Shown: positions 46,637-58,539, counted from the first letter of the stretch. The stretch: 64,000 nt of DNA from Dolomedes plantarius (GCA_907164885.2 OU015495.1:214399224-214463223); one strand, 5' to 3'. Program-made: numbers and translations. Notes: generated by a model not told the origin, from the letters alone.

Positions 46637-47085
46637 GTTGAATTATGCAATGTTTTGCCACTCCTCGCCAAACAAGAAGTAAAATCTGCAAGAGTTGAGA
46701 TGTGACATGCTGCGAGACACTGCCCTATATCTTTCTCTCTCTTGTAACTTGTGGCTGACATGTAAGGCCACGGCGCACGTTCTTTGAATGTCGTTGGCGT
46801 GACGTAGGGCCACGACGTGCTCTTTGAAACTTTCGGTCGCTATGAGAAGCCACACGCTCTTCCATAACATTGTGTTCTCATGTAATCGCATATCAAATCT
46901 GTCTCCATGAAAAGTTAGTTGAATGGCTAACGACTGGGTAATTTATGTATATCTTCTCTGGCTCCACGACTGTGCTCTTCCTTCATTCTTCAACAATGTT
47001 AATGTTTACGCATCGACGCTTCTTCCACCTCGGTCTTCCCTTCATCCTAAATTCAATCTTCAATTCATTCTTTATGGGAGTATTA

Positions 47086-47090
<5 letters not shown>

Positions 47091-47111
<21 letters not shown>
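47091..47111. repeat. (CA)n microsatellite
   Basis: About ten CA units, just left of the MITE at 47123. Confidence 0.85.
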
Positions 47112-47121
<10 letters not shown>

Positions 47122-47122
47122 T

Positions 47123-47280
47123 CAGTGGCGTAGCGAAAGGGGGGCAAGGGGTTCTATCATGCCCCGGGCGCCACTCGCCAAATGGTACCTAAGACCATTG
47201 GCCCCTTTGATCCCCAAGACCATGAGGGGCGCCAAAAAGGTATCATGCCCCGGGCGCCAGTTATGCTCGCTACGCCACTG
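47123..47280. mobile_element. 158-bp MITE, CAGTGGCGTAGCGA termini
   Basis: Perfect 14-bp inverted ends (CAGTGGCGTAGCGA), flanked by TATATATT on both sides (47115-47122 and 47281-47288). ATCATGCCCCGGGCGCCA is repeated directly inside. It belongs by its ends and 8-bp duplication to a hAT-like family. Confidence 0.85.
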
Positions 47281-47288
47281 TATATATT

Positions 47289-48301
47289 CTTGTGACCTTA
47301 ACGAACTGCCAAAACTCGCCCCTTTCTCCCTCTTTGTCCTCCTCAGAGCCTTGATTTTATTTCCATTAAACACTTTTAGGACGAAATGGAAAGTCGAATG
47401 AGAGCCTGGTCTAAAAGTCCATCGACGGTCACTGACCCTCATTAATGTACTTGCGGAAACAATTCCGACATATCCGGATATCTAGACGAAAACTTTCCTA
47501 TGAGTTTGCGGGCTGTTACGAAAGCAGCCTGCAAACATTGGACAAGGATGGAACGATATTTTTAGAATGTCTTTCTCATAAAAGGTTGTGGAAAAGCTTG
47601 GTGTCTGGCCCCTTTTATTGTGTAATTAAAATGCAATTTTATATTTCACCTAGGTCCTAGTTTTTTATTAGGCCAGAAAAGAGAGAAAAAGAGATTTAGA
47701 GGGCGAGAGGTAGAGAGAGACTAGGGTTGCTCGTCTTTCGGTCGAAAGAAAAATGGTTTATGACACTGAGCATACCTCCAGTTCGCTGGGTACGATATTT
47801 AAAGGAGTTTCAAACGAGGTTTAACCAGAATGTTTCTTTCAGGTTCATCGGAGAAAACAAGGTACGACCTCAGTATCTTTCACGGCACTTCTACCCGACA
47901 ATGGAAACTATTGTCTTCCTCTTTAAACAAGTTTTCTTGATAAGAAGAAGAAGAAGGAACTCGATAGACCTCAAGCCCACCTTCGTATTAAGAATAATCG
48001 TTTCTGCCCTCGAGTTTCTGAGAGGTTTTCAGATAGTTGATTGTTATCAGTATGATTAAGAAAAAAATATGAAAATCATTATCTGTAAGACTGGGAAAGG
48101 GAAATAAAAAGAAGCAGTGCTATCATTCAAGTTCTAGAGAAGTAACCTGTTATGTTGACAGCTGAATCGAACGCATTCACCTGAATATTTGGTAATAACT
48201 TGAGAAATCGTATGCAATAGATGAAATTCAAAAACAAAAGTGCTGATTAGATTTCTCTCAAATCATTGAACTAAAATTACTTCCTTTTTTTTTTCTATAT
48301 A
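47289..48301. other. No recognisable feature
   Basis: Moderately GC-balanced DNA with an open stretch at 47727-48059 that shows no domain I recognise. Nothing else was seen. Confidence 0.45.
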
Positions 48302-50245
48302 CTAAGGGCTTCGCCCCTAGGCTCGCTACGCTCACTTTTGGTACGGGGCCTTCGGCCCCTAATAAGGCTTACTCGTAAAAAGGCTTAAAAGGGAATATTT
48401 TACTCGTAAAAGGCCCCTAATAAGGCTTACTCGTAAAAAAAATATTTGCTATTGCAATGTGATATTAACGTGACCGACTACATTGAAAACATCGATTTTC
48501 GACAATTGGTCGAGTTTTTTATTTGTGTTTCTTATACTTTGGACCTTCCTCTTTCCAAAACTGTTTTTCTTTTTTCTCTACGTGATTTAGAAGAAATTTT
48601 ATAGCCATTATAAAACATATCGTTTGATTCAAAATCAAACCGGAAGTAGAACTTCGTAACCGGAAGTTGTCCTAAAATTGCTCTAATTTGCTCATTTTCA
48701 GTACTTAAATTTAGTTTTTTTCTAATTTGAAGTTTCAATAATGTTTTTGCAACATCCTTAATACTTTTTGGCAGTTATATTATTATTTTATTTTTGAAAA
48801 ACTGGCAACAATTCAATTCTCGGGGTTGTTTGCTTACATCGTCACGCTGATATTTCAATGAAAACAAGAAATATTAATATAAAAGATTTAGAATAAAAAA
48901 TCAATGCTGTAGTAAACAAGAAATATAATTTAAAAGAAAAGCTGTAACAAAGTAAGCTCTAGTAAATTAATTAATTATTAATATATAAATCAATAAATAA
49001 ATTAAATAATATAAAGATATGTATTATAAATATAATACAAATTTCAAACGTTTCTTGAAGTCTGGTACCTTTCAAGAACAGCAAAACAATGTTTGAGAGT
49101 TTTAACCTTTGTTAAGCTGTAGTAAATAAATTAATTAGTAATGTATAAATCAATAAATAAATTAAATAATATAAAGATATGTATTATAAATATAATATAA
49201 ATTTGAAACGTTTCTTGAAGTCAGGTAATTTTCAAGAACAGCAAAACAATGTTTGAGAGTTTAACCTTTGTTGCCACTCTCTGCTTCTCTTTAGAGTAAA
49301 AAAAAATTTCAAGAATTCATTATAAAAATAACTCTCGTGCATGAAGTATTTATTTTGATAAAGATACATTTCCCTTTTGAAAAAAAAATAATAATAAACT
49401 GAACAAATGAACTTCTAAAATGAAAATGGCAACAAAGATTGTTTGTTTACAATCGTGAATTTGAGTTTTTGTATGATTAATTTACTAATTATTCACCGAT
49501 TTTAATTATTTTAGGCTTTTTGAGACCGCCTGAGGGTGGGTAAGGAGAATTTTGAATTTTATTTTAGTTTCTTTAAATTATTTTTACATCTTTCCTCTGT
49601 TATGGCTAATAGCGAGATACATAGAGGTGATTCTCGGGCAATGTAACAGCTTCCATCCATTTACTGTTGTCACCCTTATGCGAAGTGCTTTTCCTCATTG
49701 TTGAATTATCAGCTTTAAAATTAAATTAAAAATATATATTTTAAGATAGAGACTTGAAATGAGGTTTATATGAATGAGAAAGCTTTCAGCTTCCAGATGA
49801 TGTAAATACTTTCTTTGTAAGATGAAAACTCGAGGAGCATCGATAATACATCCACATATGGGACGATATTTCTTGAAAAACTGTTTCATTTTTTGATGAA
49901 AATATTAGTCTGTTTTAAAATATTTTTAAACAAATGAGGTGTAGTTTGAAAGAGAAATGTCTGTAGTCTTAGATTGTAAAAAGATCAAAATTCTACGATC
50001 ATTTTTTGGCGAGTTATCGTAATCTGAAGATGAAAAAGTCAATATTTTCCCACAAACACAAATTTTTTAAAAAAACTTAAAGTCCGAAGAAGATGAAACA
50101 TGTCTTACTTTGTTCCCCCCCACATTTCTGCATGCATTGGTATCGCTCTCGACCCCATAACCCCAGCGGTTTCGGAAGAGATAGCGTGACAAGCTTTTGA
50201 CAGCGGCGGCGGTAGCCGGAGTTACTTTTTTTTAGAATAGAGAGA
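48302..50245 (-). mobile_element. Helitron-like element containing tandem repeats
   Basis: On the minus strand it begins TCTCTCTATTCTAAAAAAAA after an A and ends with a GC-rich hairpin region (GGGGCGAAGCCC) followed by TTAG and T, so the 3' terminus departs from CTRR. Inside are a 60-bp repeat (GGCCCCTAATAAGGCTTACT at 48352 and 48412) and a 160-bp duplication (48957-49272). No Rep/helicase frame. The 3' boundary is uncertain. Confidence 0.5.
48957..49272. repeat. 160-bp tandem duplication
   Basis: Two nearly identical copies (offset 160 bp) share AAATCAATAAATAAATTAAA, ATGTATTATAAATATAATA, AACGTTTCTTGAAGTC and AAGAACAGCAAAACAATGT. The few differences suggest a recent event. Confidence 0.9.
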
Positions 50246-50261
50246 TATTAATGAATTGACC

Positions 50262-50432
50262 AACAATAATTACAAGATAAAAAGAACTTTTTAATATACC
50301 ATGTTTTTAAATTTTCTGTTGAATCCTATAAACTTGACAATTCTATGTGTTAATTAACTTGCGTTTAACTTGTCGTTCCCATCCCGGTCGATAGATGGCT
50401 GCACCATTCTACAAAACAAAATTAACTGAAAA
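50262..50432. repeat. Dispersed repeat copy B (copy A at 17625-17885)
   Basis: Same block order as copy A, with about 75 bp missing in the middle. It starts 16 bases right of the Helitron-like element. Confidence 0.7.
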
Positions 50433-50519
50433 GGAATTGAAAAGTGACCAAAGCAATATGTTTTTCAGAGATGGATCATGCTGTATCGGGAGTTGATGAT
50501 ACCAGTTCTAACTCATATT

Positions 50520-50590
50520 ATTACTACTGTGAACCCAGGGTGGGCCAAGGCCTTCTGAATCAGACGTTTCCAGTCATCTCTACTAGCAGC
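50520..50590 (-). pseudogene. Possible LINE-like C-terminal coding scrap
   Basis: The minus strand reads WRSLAASRDDWKRLIQKALA, which resembles the short Trp-rich segment near the C-terminus of some non-LTR retrotransposon reverse transcriptases. Only about 25 codons remain, so this is a weak assignment. Confidence 0.25.
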
Positions 50591-50660
50591 CAAACTCCTC
50601 CAATTCCTAGTTTTAAGGATTAAGCAATTAAAACAAGGAATTGGACGAATTATATTTCAA

Positions 50661-50695
50661 TTTTTTTTTCAGTTTTGATTTAAAGATAAAAAAAA

Positions 50696-50753
<58 letters not shown>

Positions 50754-51055
50754 AGCTGCCATCCCACAGATCCAGGGTTCAACTCTGTGACTGGGCACTC
50801 AGCCTTTCATCCCTTGAGTGGGTCGATAAAATGAGGACCAAGCATGCTTGGGAACTAAACTCTGAGGGTCCCACGTCAGGTTGACCACCTGACTGAGACA
50901 TGCTGTATGGCACCCCAAGACCACGGTCACGAAAGCGGAGATGGGTACCGCTGGCCCTGGTCCACATCGGACTGTTGCGCCGTGAGTTTTTAAGGATATA
51001 TATAATACTAAAATTCTGAGTTTTTTTTTATCTTTAAATCAAAACTGAAAAAAAT
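50661..51055. repeat. Long inverted repeat flanking a (TA)n tract and a SINE
   Basis: Left arm 50661-50711 and right arm 50995-51055 are inverted copies: CAGTTTTGATTTAAAGATAA and ATTTTAGTATTATATA occur in both, the right arm having seven extra bases. Between the arms lie about 22 TA units (50706-50750) and the SINE (50751-50994). Confidence 0.85.
50751..50994 (+). mobile_element. tRNA-derived SINE core
   Basis: It has a B-box-like AGGGTTCAACTCTGTGAC, then TTTCATCCCTTGAGTGGGTC, AAGCATGCTTGGGAACTAAA and CACGGTCACGAAAGCGGAG blocks. By recall these match a common spider SINE core. The A-box end is missing, so it is 5' truncated. There is no clear target duplication; it sits between inverted arms. 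Confidence 0.65.
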
Positions 51056-51060
51056 AAATA

Positions 51061-51806
51061 AATAAAAGTTTCGCAAAAGAGCCATATTTGAAAAATACGG
51101 TATCCATGAAACGAGTGTAGATCTGAAATAGGAAAAAACTCGGAAACTCATTTTATTAAAATCGCAAATGACTACTTTATTAATCCTCAATTGAAACTAG
51201 ACACAACAACTTATTTCGCATCGGTAGATAAAAGGTAGTTTTTCAAGTGGTGGAGGATTAGTCACGAAGCTCACAGATTTGTGATTATGGAAAAATCCTA
51301 TATGCAAAGGCTCTATTGATTAACTCAAAAACGAGTTGTTAATTTTACTTCCTAATATTGGTTTAGGAAGATTCCCACGACTTTTCCGTTTTCCATTTAT
51401 TCTTTATAAGTAACGTAATAACAAAAAAGAATATACAAGCATATTTCACGACAAAAATGCTTCATTTCCTTTAAACTGCTCCTACGGCAGTTCGTTGCAT
51501 CACCTTTTGTCGTTTACTCGGCATCTAATTCTGACGACAATGACTGAAATAGCTCGGCAAGAACGAGACGCGACCTCAGGTATGAAAAATTATGGAAACA
51601 TAGCTCAATTTTACTTTGCTTAGCATAATTTGCATAGCTCAATTTTACTTTGCTTTTTTTTACGTAGCCGTCATCGCTTTGTTCGTCTCATTCTCATCCT
51701 TTTGTTGCTTGAGTCGCTAGTTTGGCCTCATCTCTTAATATTATAAGTGCTCAGAATATTATAAGTGCTCCAGTGTTAAAACATACTTTTTGATAAATTT
51801 CCTTAA
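51061..51806. other. Intergenic DNA with short local duplications
   Basis: Two short direct repeats are seen: CATAGCTCAATTTTACTTTG (about 51599 and 51633) and AATATTATAAGTGCTC (about 51738 and 51756). No gene was seen. Confidence 0.5.
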
Positions 51807-52297
51807 TCTATATATATATAACAGTTCCGTAACTAACTCACTGACATACAACACACAGACCAAACCGCTGGACCTAAAGGGCTGAAATTTTGCATGGCGA
51901 TTCTTCTCATGGTGTAGGGGTGCACTCAGAATGATTTTTGAAAAATTCTTCTTAGATTTTTTTAAATTAAATTTTTAAGCTGTTTTAGTAACTTTTTTTA
52001 AGTTTGCATTTAAAATAATAATCTGAGGGTTCTAAATTTATATCGCGAGAAAGACCCTAAAAATTCCTTTAAAATGAGATCTTTTTCAGACCTTTACCTC
52101 GATTTTCTGATTTTGGGTGAATTTTTAAAGATTCATTTTTAGAATTTTATTTATTAAATACCGATCACGTGATTACCTTTTCTGGTACTTTAAATAAATT
52201 TATCGTTGCGTGCATAACAACTAAATGGACAAAAAAAATATTTTTTTTCTTTCTAATGCGGCAGACGATTGGATATTATCCAAAAAAAAAATAAATA

Positions 52298-53049
52298 CTG
52301 TCCGACCACGGAAGCAAGGTCCCTGGAAGCTGTTACGCATGCGCGAGAAAAGCTAGTCTACTTAGAAAATAGGGGAAAACGTCATATTTTCGGATGTGTT
52401 TATTTATGAAATACGGAATGTATTTCACACTGCTTTTTGTTCGCAATTTTAAAGTTATTTTTTAAAACTTTATTTTTGATCGAATATGTGAATAATAATT
52501 TCAAAATAATGAAAAGAAAGAAGCAAATTATTTAAAAAATAGGAGTGTTATAGGGGTGGATATTTTCGGATTACATCAAAATCAAAATTATCTAAAGCTA
52601 CGTTTTCGGTGGTTCTTTTTTTCCGACGTTTCCTCGGAGATTCAAATTTTGGAGTTTCTTCACCCTTTGCTTCTCCGCGTATTCTTTTTACTTTGGACAT
52701 TGATATCCCGGTCATTTCACTATAAGGATTGCGAAAGTGGAACAATAACATTTCCTTCTAGTGCTTCTTTATCACACAATTTAATTACATTGTGTATTAT
52801 ACGTTTACAATCGCTACGGAACGGCTTATTCCGAGCAGTTGTGTTGGGTAAAGGATCCAGTAATTTTAATATAATAATCAAAATAACAGACGAGGAAAAA
52901 GCAAGCAAGCGCAGTTAGTAACCGATTCTAAAGAATGTCGAGAGAATACGAGACTTTTCCCCCTCCTTCCTCAGCAGCCTTACCTACAGCGTGAATAGAA
53001 TCGTCTTGGCACTATGCCAACCGTGGTTCTTCGTACTGTGGTCGGACAG
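52298..53049 (-). mobile_element. Tc/mariner-like deletion derivative inside Helitron copy 2
   Basis: A 752-bp element flanked by TA (52296-52297 and 53050-53051) with inverted ends CTGTCCGACCACGG / CTGTCCGACCACAG. On the minus strand it keeps the N-terminal DNA-binding part of a transposase and lacks the DDE core. Confidence 0.8.
52560..52860 (-). pseudogene. N-terminal fragment of a Tc/mariner-like transposase
   Basis: The minus strand reads RIIHNVIKLCDKEALEGN, then after a frame change EMTGISMSKVKRIRGEAKG, ETPKFESPRKRRKKR and DNFDFDVIRKY. This is the winged-helix/HTH plus basic linker layout seen upstream of the DDE domain in arthropod mariner-like proteins (TGVS-x-xTVxRI, TPxKxRxR, DxFDxxVIR). 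Catalytic residues are absent. Confidence 0.65.
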
Positions 53050-53085
53050 TATCCGTTACGATTTTTTTATAAATAAATATATATA

Positions 53086-54051
53086 CAGTGATTTCCGCTT
53101 ATAAGAATCATGTTTGTTACTACTGTTTTTGATTCTTATAAGCGGTTGATTCTTATAGCCGAAATTTATGTTTTTGAACAGGCACACACACACCCATATA
53201 TACATATATGAGATAATTTACCATAAAATACTCTGTAATTTACGTTAATTATCTTTTATTAAAATTATTTTTTATAATTTTAAAAATACAACAAAAATTT
53301 AAAACCTATATGTAGATACAGATGATTATAATAAGAGAAGAAAAAAAATCCAATATTTGTTACAACATACCTGCATAACGGTTTTAACATTTCAACTACA
53401 GGAAGGGAGCAAGGAAAAGTTTTCTGTGGTAGTTTGAGGTAATGAAGTTTTCAGGAGGTTGTTTATACCTCTCTCAATATAAATAGTCTCAGACGAAGAT
53501 TCGCATTCTAGCTTACGTTTCACGGTTTGATAACGTGCTGAATCTACTACTGTCACGTTTGCCTAAGTGATAGTGGACACTTCTCCGAAGATTTATGTGT
53601 TTCAGGGTCCAGGAATCCGCAACCAGGATGCGGGAGGTGGGGAAAAAAGAGTCCCTGTCTTTGTTTGTCAGTGGAGAAAAGTGAAATCGCACTCGGACGG
53701 GTAACGGTGCCCCCGGGTCAAGCGAATAGGACAGTGATGTGCTAAAGCGTTTAAGGGGAAACTATCATGTTATGTCTAACAAAGAAAGGGATGCATTTTA
53801 CGACGGTATTCCATCCCACCTTATCACCCTTTCATTAAAAAGAACTTCATGCCTTTTGAGGGTTAAAGTGGCTTTTTTGGAAAAGCGAACGGAAAGCGAA
53901 GAGTGTAAGCTGATTCTTAAAACCGGTGGATTGATTCTTTAAAGCGAAAATTTTAACATGGAAATAATACATTTGTTTTTGTTTTCGCGATATTGATTCT
54001 TATAAACGGTTGATCCTTGTAACCACTGATCACTATAAGCGGTGGTTACTG
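53086..54051. mobile_element. pogo-like element, copy 2 (copy 1 at 26243-27201)
   Basis: A 966-bp element flanked by TA. Left end CAGTGATTTCCGCTTATAAG; right end inverted CAGTAACCACCGCTTATAG. The short plus-strand frame at 53739-53942 (MSNKERDAFYDGIPSHLITL) is also present, broken, in copy 1. It lies in Helitron copy 2, 36 bp right of the Tc/mariner derivative. Confidence 0.85.
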
Positions 54052-54218
54052 TATATATATATATATATATATATATATTTACATCAAATGTATACATTGA
54101 TCGTCGCATTTATTATAAATATAAATATATATATTTATTTTTTTGGCATTAATTGCATACATTGACCGTTGCATTTAATTTGAATGTACTCCGTAGCGAA
54201 GTGCGGGTTTTCAGCTAT

Positions 54219-54587
54219 TTGTTCATATATATTAGGAAAGTATTTTCACCCAAAAATATACCTTCTACATATATATGACGTGCCACATGTATGATTGTTG
54301 GAGCTACCTCATTCTTGCCACTGTGATGTCTTGCAACATCCCATTTTTCCTCTCAACGTTAAAGGAGCTTAATTTTTATTTTAATTCGTGCCTCTGCTTA
54401 TCTCAATGTTGAGTCGGAATTACTGGATCTCATGTGAGATTGTGTTGGCTTGTTGTCGGCCACGACATGACACCACCAAAGGGATGTTCTGTCTATTTCT
54501 GGGAAAAAGATTTCCAAAAAAAAAAAAAATACAATCTACTGTCATAATATTTTGTTTAAAGAAAAAAAAATTGAAATGCAGCATATA
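54219..54587. other. Short intergenic spacer
   Basis: It lies between the Helitron tail and the second Tc1-like element and contains A-rich runs. No feature was seen. Confidence 0.5.
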
Positions 54588-55999
54588 CACTCATGGACAA
54601 AAAAATTAGCTCACCAAGAAGGAGTCGTCAAAATGAAACGAAAATTTACATACGTAATGACTACTTTGATTATAAGTAAATGATAAGAAAATCAAAGAAA
54701 AAGGATAATTTATTTCAGAGAAAATGGCAAAAGAACGGAGGAGTTAATACTCCGTTGGACCCCCTCTAGCGCGAATGCACGATGCGATACGATCGGGCAT
54801 TGAGTCATACAAGTTCTGTATGATGTCTTGAGACATTTCGTTCCATATTTGCTGTAACCTTGCCTCTAGTTCGTTCAAACTCGTGGGATGCCCAACTCGT
54901 CGTCCCAAATGATCCAGATATGCTCGATTGGAGACAAATCTGGGGATCGGGCAGACCAAGGAAGGGTAGTAACAGTGCGGAGACAGTCTTTTGACACCCT
55001 TGCCGTATGAGGCCGAGCATTGTCTTGTTGAAAAATGGCTCCTGGGAGCCGTTGCATGAGTGGCAACACATGTGGTTGCATGATTTCATGAACATACCGC
55101 TGGGGTGTCATGGTGCCACGGAACAATACTAGGGGTGACCGTGTATTGTAGGCAACGGCACCCCATACCATCACACCAGCTGTGGGAGCGATGTGTCGCT
55201 GTACAGCAAAGGCAGGATTGAAGCGTTCACCACGGGCTCTCCACACACGAACACGATTGTCATCACTGCCGAGATTGAATCTGGATTCGTCGCTAAAGAC
55301 GACCTGGTTCCATTCCGCTGCAGTCCAGTTTCCTCGTGGCGCGGCAAAACTCCAAACGGAGGCGTCGATGGGTGGGCGTCAAGGGCCAGCACACGTAATG
55401 GGCGCCGCGATACTAACTGTCCTTCAGCCAGGCGCCTTCGTATGGTTCGAGAAGACACAGAGGCCCCTGGTGAAGGTGCTACCTGTGCCTGGATGGCGGC
55501 CGATGAAGCAGTTGGCTGTACGCGTGCATTTCTTACGATGTGGCGGTCTTCTCGACGACTGCTCTGTCGAGGGCGTCCTGAGTCTGGTCTTCGTGTACAT
55601 GACATCTCTCGGGTCCACTGGTCCCAACACCTCCTCACAACACAATCAGAGCGGCCTAATTGACGAGCTACTCGCCTAGCTGACCACCCAGCTTCCATCA
55701 TCCCGACGATTCTCCCCCTCTCAAACTGCGACAACTGCTTATATTGTCTTCGAACACGGCGTAATGGCATGTCTATCTCAGCTCTTCCTTTGTAAATGAT
55801 TCAGCACACTCAAACAAGCTTGGTTACCTGTTTTATACTCCACAGAGTACGATGTTCAACGCCCTCTACCGGCTATACGTAATGCGCAATCACGCTGCAT
55901 TTCTAATCATTTGCATATCTCCCCGACATGTTCCTTCATTGCAAGTTTCGTTACGATCCCGCAATTATTTCTTGGTGCGCTAAATTTTGTCCATGAGTG
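54588..55999 (-). mobile_element. Second Tc1-like element
   Basis: A 1412-bp element flanked by TA (54586-54587, 56000-56001). Perfect inverted ends CACTCATGGACAAAA / CACTCATGGACAAAA. It encodes a broken transposase on the minus strand. Its 5' non-coding part shares TCTAATCATTTGCATATCTC with the Tc1 at 31089-39413 (near 39315), so the two belong to related families with different termini. Confidence 0.9.
54744..55770 (-). pseudogene. Tc1 transposase, DD34E type, frameshifted
   Basis: It starts MPLRRVRRQYKQLSQFERGR, followed by HTH motifs WSARRVARQLGRSDCVVRRC and VSSRTIRRRLAEG. The catalytic blocks are VVFSDESRFN, FQQDNARPH and SPDLSPIEHIW, so the DDE residues are intact. Frameshifts lie near 55380-55340 (at least one, probably two small indels, just before the catalytic core) and near 54915 (one missing base after SPIEHIW). 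The end reads DRIASCIRARGGPTEY and stop. About 340 codons, normal for Tc1. Large plus-strand open frames at 55182-55679 are antisense shadows. Confidence 0.9.
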
Positions 56000-56001
56000 T
56001 A

Positions 56002-56514
56002 TTTTGGCTTTACAAACAGACAATTACATTTTTCAACCGTCACATCTGTGTAACGTCTGGCTCATCTGGTGCGTTGTCAGGTCGTAGTCCATCGTAAAAC
56101 CACATATCATTTTGTGCGACGTATTGCCGGCTCGTTCCATTACATCTTTACATTTTGCAGTTAAACAATATACAGTATTATGTTTATTAGAAACAAAAAC
56201 TCCACTGTTGATAAATGTTGCGTAAACATTCCTGTAAACAAACACGTCAGTCTTTGAGGAAAAAAGGAGTCAGGCAGATCCACATCTTAAGTAACACGAG
56301 AACTACCTCTTTCTGGCATCAAATGAAAGAGGTTTTTTTTTTAAACCACAGATAGTACATGTAACTTCAAACTCCCCCGGGAAAGAGCTACCTTCTTTTT
56401 TCAGCAAGCCCTTCAATTTTTCTCTTTTTAAGATAAATTCTGAAAAGTTTTGGTGAGGATTTTGCTCTCAACCAACCAGTATAGAGTTAGAGCTGTGTAG
56501 CATTTTATTTAGAA
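56002..56514. other. No recognisable feature
   Basis: Unremarkable DNA between the Tc1-like element and a Helitron. The 70-codon minus frame at 56033-56245 has no recognisable motif. Confidence 0.5.
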
Positions 56515-56942
56515 CTAGCCGGGCTTCGCCTAGCTACGCTCAAGCCATCCGTGTAACATATTTATGTACTTCGGGCCCCACAAAAAGAAAAAAAGCCTAC
56601 AAATGTATTAAATTCAAGTGAATAAATTCCTTTCAATTTTCATTCCCGTCGCTGCCGACAGATGGTAGCAGCACTGCACCAAATGATTTGGTTCTCAGCA
56701 GTGAGTGATTTTAGAATGAAAATATCTCTAAAACTATTGAATTAACAGAATAGTGTACGCAGAAAAATTATCAGTTTTCGAAGCTCTTTCCAAATATGTA
56801 ACATTTATATACTTTCATGAGAAAAAAAATTACAACGTTTCCTGTATATTTGTCGGCCATTTATTTTGAGGAGTGGCCCACCCGGATGAGTTACGGTCAC
56901 GTGATCTCTCGACATCCACTTGTCTCTTTATTAGTATATAGA
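56515..56942 (-). mobile_element. Short non-autonomous Helitron
   Basis: On the minus strand it starts TCTATATACTAATAAAGAGA and ends GGCGAAGCCCGGCTAG. It inserted between A (complement of 56943) and T (complement of 56514), 428 bp. It contains the block GACAGATGGTAGCAGC related to the dispersed repeat at 17625 and 50262. Confidence 0.75.
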
Positions 56943-57196
56943 TTAGATAAAATTGAAAGACCACTCAGCCGAGTTGGTTTTTCGTCTGAGGGAAACGTGT
57001 CTCAGTAATTAGAGCTCTATTTTCTTTTCTGTTGAAATCTGGCTGTTGTCATCAAAGTTTCTAATTAGTACTAGTTCTAGCATATCATCATGGGTTTTCG
57101 TCTCTTTTCTATGTTCATAGATCAATCGGTATTTGTTAGAATATCTGTTCTCGAAATTTCGACACCCCCCCCCCCCCACACACACACACACACTCG

Positions 57197-57337
57197 CAGT
57201 GGCGCACCCAGGATTTTTTCTTGGGGGGGGGCGAGATGAACGGATAAAAATATTTATAATGCAAAATCAATATTCATAATGCAATTTCTATTTCTTTGGC
57301 GGGGAAAGGGGGCCCTTCCCCCCCTGGTGCGCCACTG
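57197..57337. mobile_element. 141-bp MITE, CAGTGGCGCACC termini
   Basis: Perfect 8-bp duplication CACACTCG (57189-57196 and 57338-57345). Inverted ends CAGTGGCGCACCCAGG and CAGTGGCGCACCAGGG. It is a hAT-like family member by these features, with ends like those of the larger element at 3958-5797. Confidence 0.85.
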
Positions 57338-57345
57338 CACACTCG

Positions 57346-58479
57346 AGATCAACATCTTCGTCACTGTTGTAATTCGTCGGCTTAAGGTAATTAAAGCAAA
57401 TAATACTAAAGATTTGATAACAAGAACAGATTAATAAATTACATTAAAATTGCATTTACAAAAACAAATAACTAAGCAAAGAAAAACGTGGCCGTCAGTG
57501 CCACACGCCAGAACATATTTAAAAAACGAAAAACGGAATTAGCGGAACATATCGGAAAACGGAAATCCGTTTGCCAACCTCTCGAAAACGACGCGCTAGA
57601 CTTCCAATTCAAAATGTCCTCATCTTCCTGGAAGCAGGGTTGCTAGAATCCTAGTTATCACCCTTTTTGGCGAGTCAGAACTGTTGATTACCACCTCCAA
57701 GCCGGGATCATTCAACCCTCGACTGTCCCTTCAAGGAATTAGCAGGGGTGAGATAAGGGTTTGGTGCGTCTCTGCGCTACGCATAGCAACAGAGAACATA
57801 ACTATGGCATAAGAAGAGAATTAGCATAAAAATAAAATAAATAAATAACTAAATAAATACATATATAGATAGATAGCTCTCTCACTCACTCACACACACA
57901 CACACATACACTTTTTTTAGAGTCGAAGTGCAAGGCATTTGCCCCACACAGGCAAATAAATTCTCTGTCTGCCGCATTTCCTCAAAAAGATTTTCGCTCA
58001 ATATTAAACACTTACCACGCTGAATGCATTCTAGTCAGACGCATGCAGCATTTATAAACAACCAAATGACCAAGAGACAGTAACTTTAAAGAAAAAGGAA
58101 GTGAAAGTCTTTTGTGTGTAAATTAAACGAAGATTTATTCTAAACACGCAATAAAAATATTAAAGAGTATTTTCTCATACTTTGCGTATGGTTTCTCAAG
58201 TTCCTTTTACGGTTTGAAACTACCACAGTATGGACGTAGTAACTTTTTGATTATACGAATAAGAACTTTTTTTCAGGGATGTAGAAATACGTAAACGCAT
58301 GGTATCTCTAAACAATTTGAAGCTGAATATAGCGGCTCCAAACCGAACCAGGGAAAAGATAACAAAATGGAGTTTGTACGGTCCTTAAAAATCCTAAAGA
58401 ACTCCTAATAAAAGTCCTTAAGACACTGCATGTAGGGCTCTTTTCGGAGTACCTGGGTCAAAGGCTTTAACTCCAGTGA
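57346..58479. other. Intergenic DNA with short microsatellites
   Basis: It contains ATAA/ATAG and CTCA/CA tracts near 57820-57910. No gene or element was recognised. Confidence 0.5.
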
Positions 58480-58539
58480 AGAGTGTGATTAAAGGGGGCC
58501 GAGACACATTTAAAAAATTTGTTTTTATATATTGAGTTA

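Larger units (their letters stand above)
51807..54218 (+). mobile_element. Helitron H1 copy 2, split by two DNA transposons
   Basis: It begins TCTATATATATATAACAGTT and carries the family block AAACCGCTGGACCTAAAGGG, GTGTAGGGGTGCACT and AATAATCTGAGGGTT. It ends with the tail module at 54083-54113 and 54145-54175 and CGTAGCGAAGTGCGGG then TTTTCAGCTA. Interrupted by 52298-53049 and 53086-54051. No coding sequence of its own. Confidence 0.8.

Noticed and set aside
47727..48059. 110-codon plus-strand frame
   Set aside because: No recognisable motif, no splice context, and composition like translated non-coding DNA.
55182..55679. Long plus-strand open frames of 156-165 codons
   Set aside because: They are antisense to the Tc1 transposase; the GC-rich transposase codons leave the opposite strand open. 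No domain is visible.
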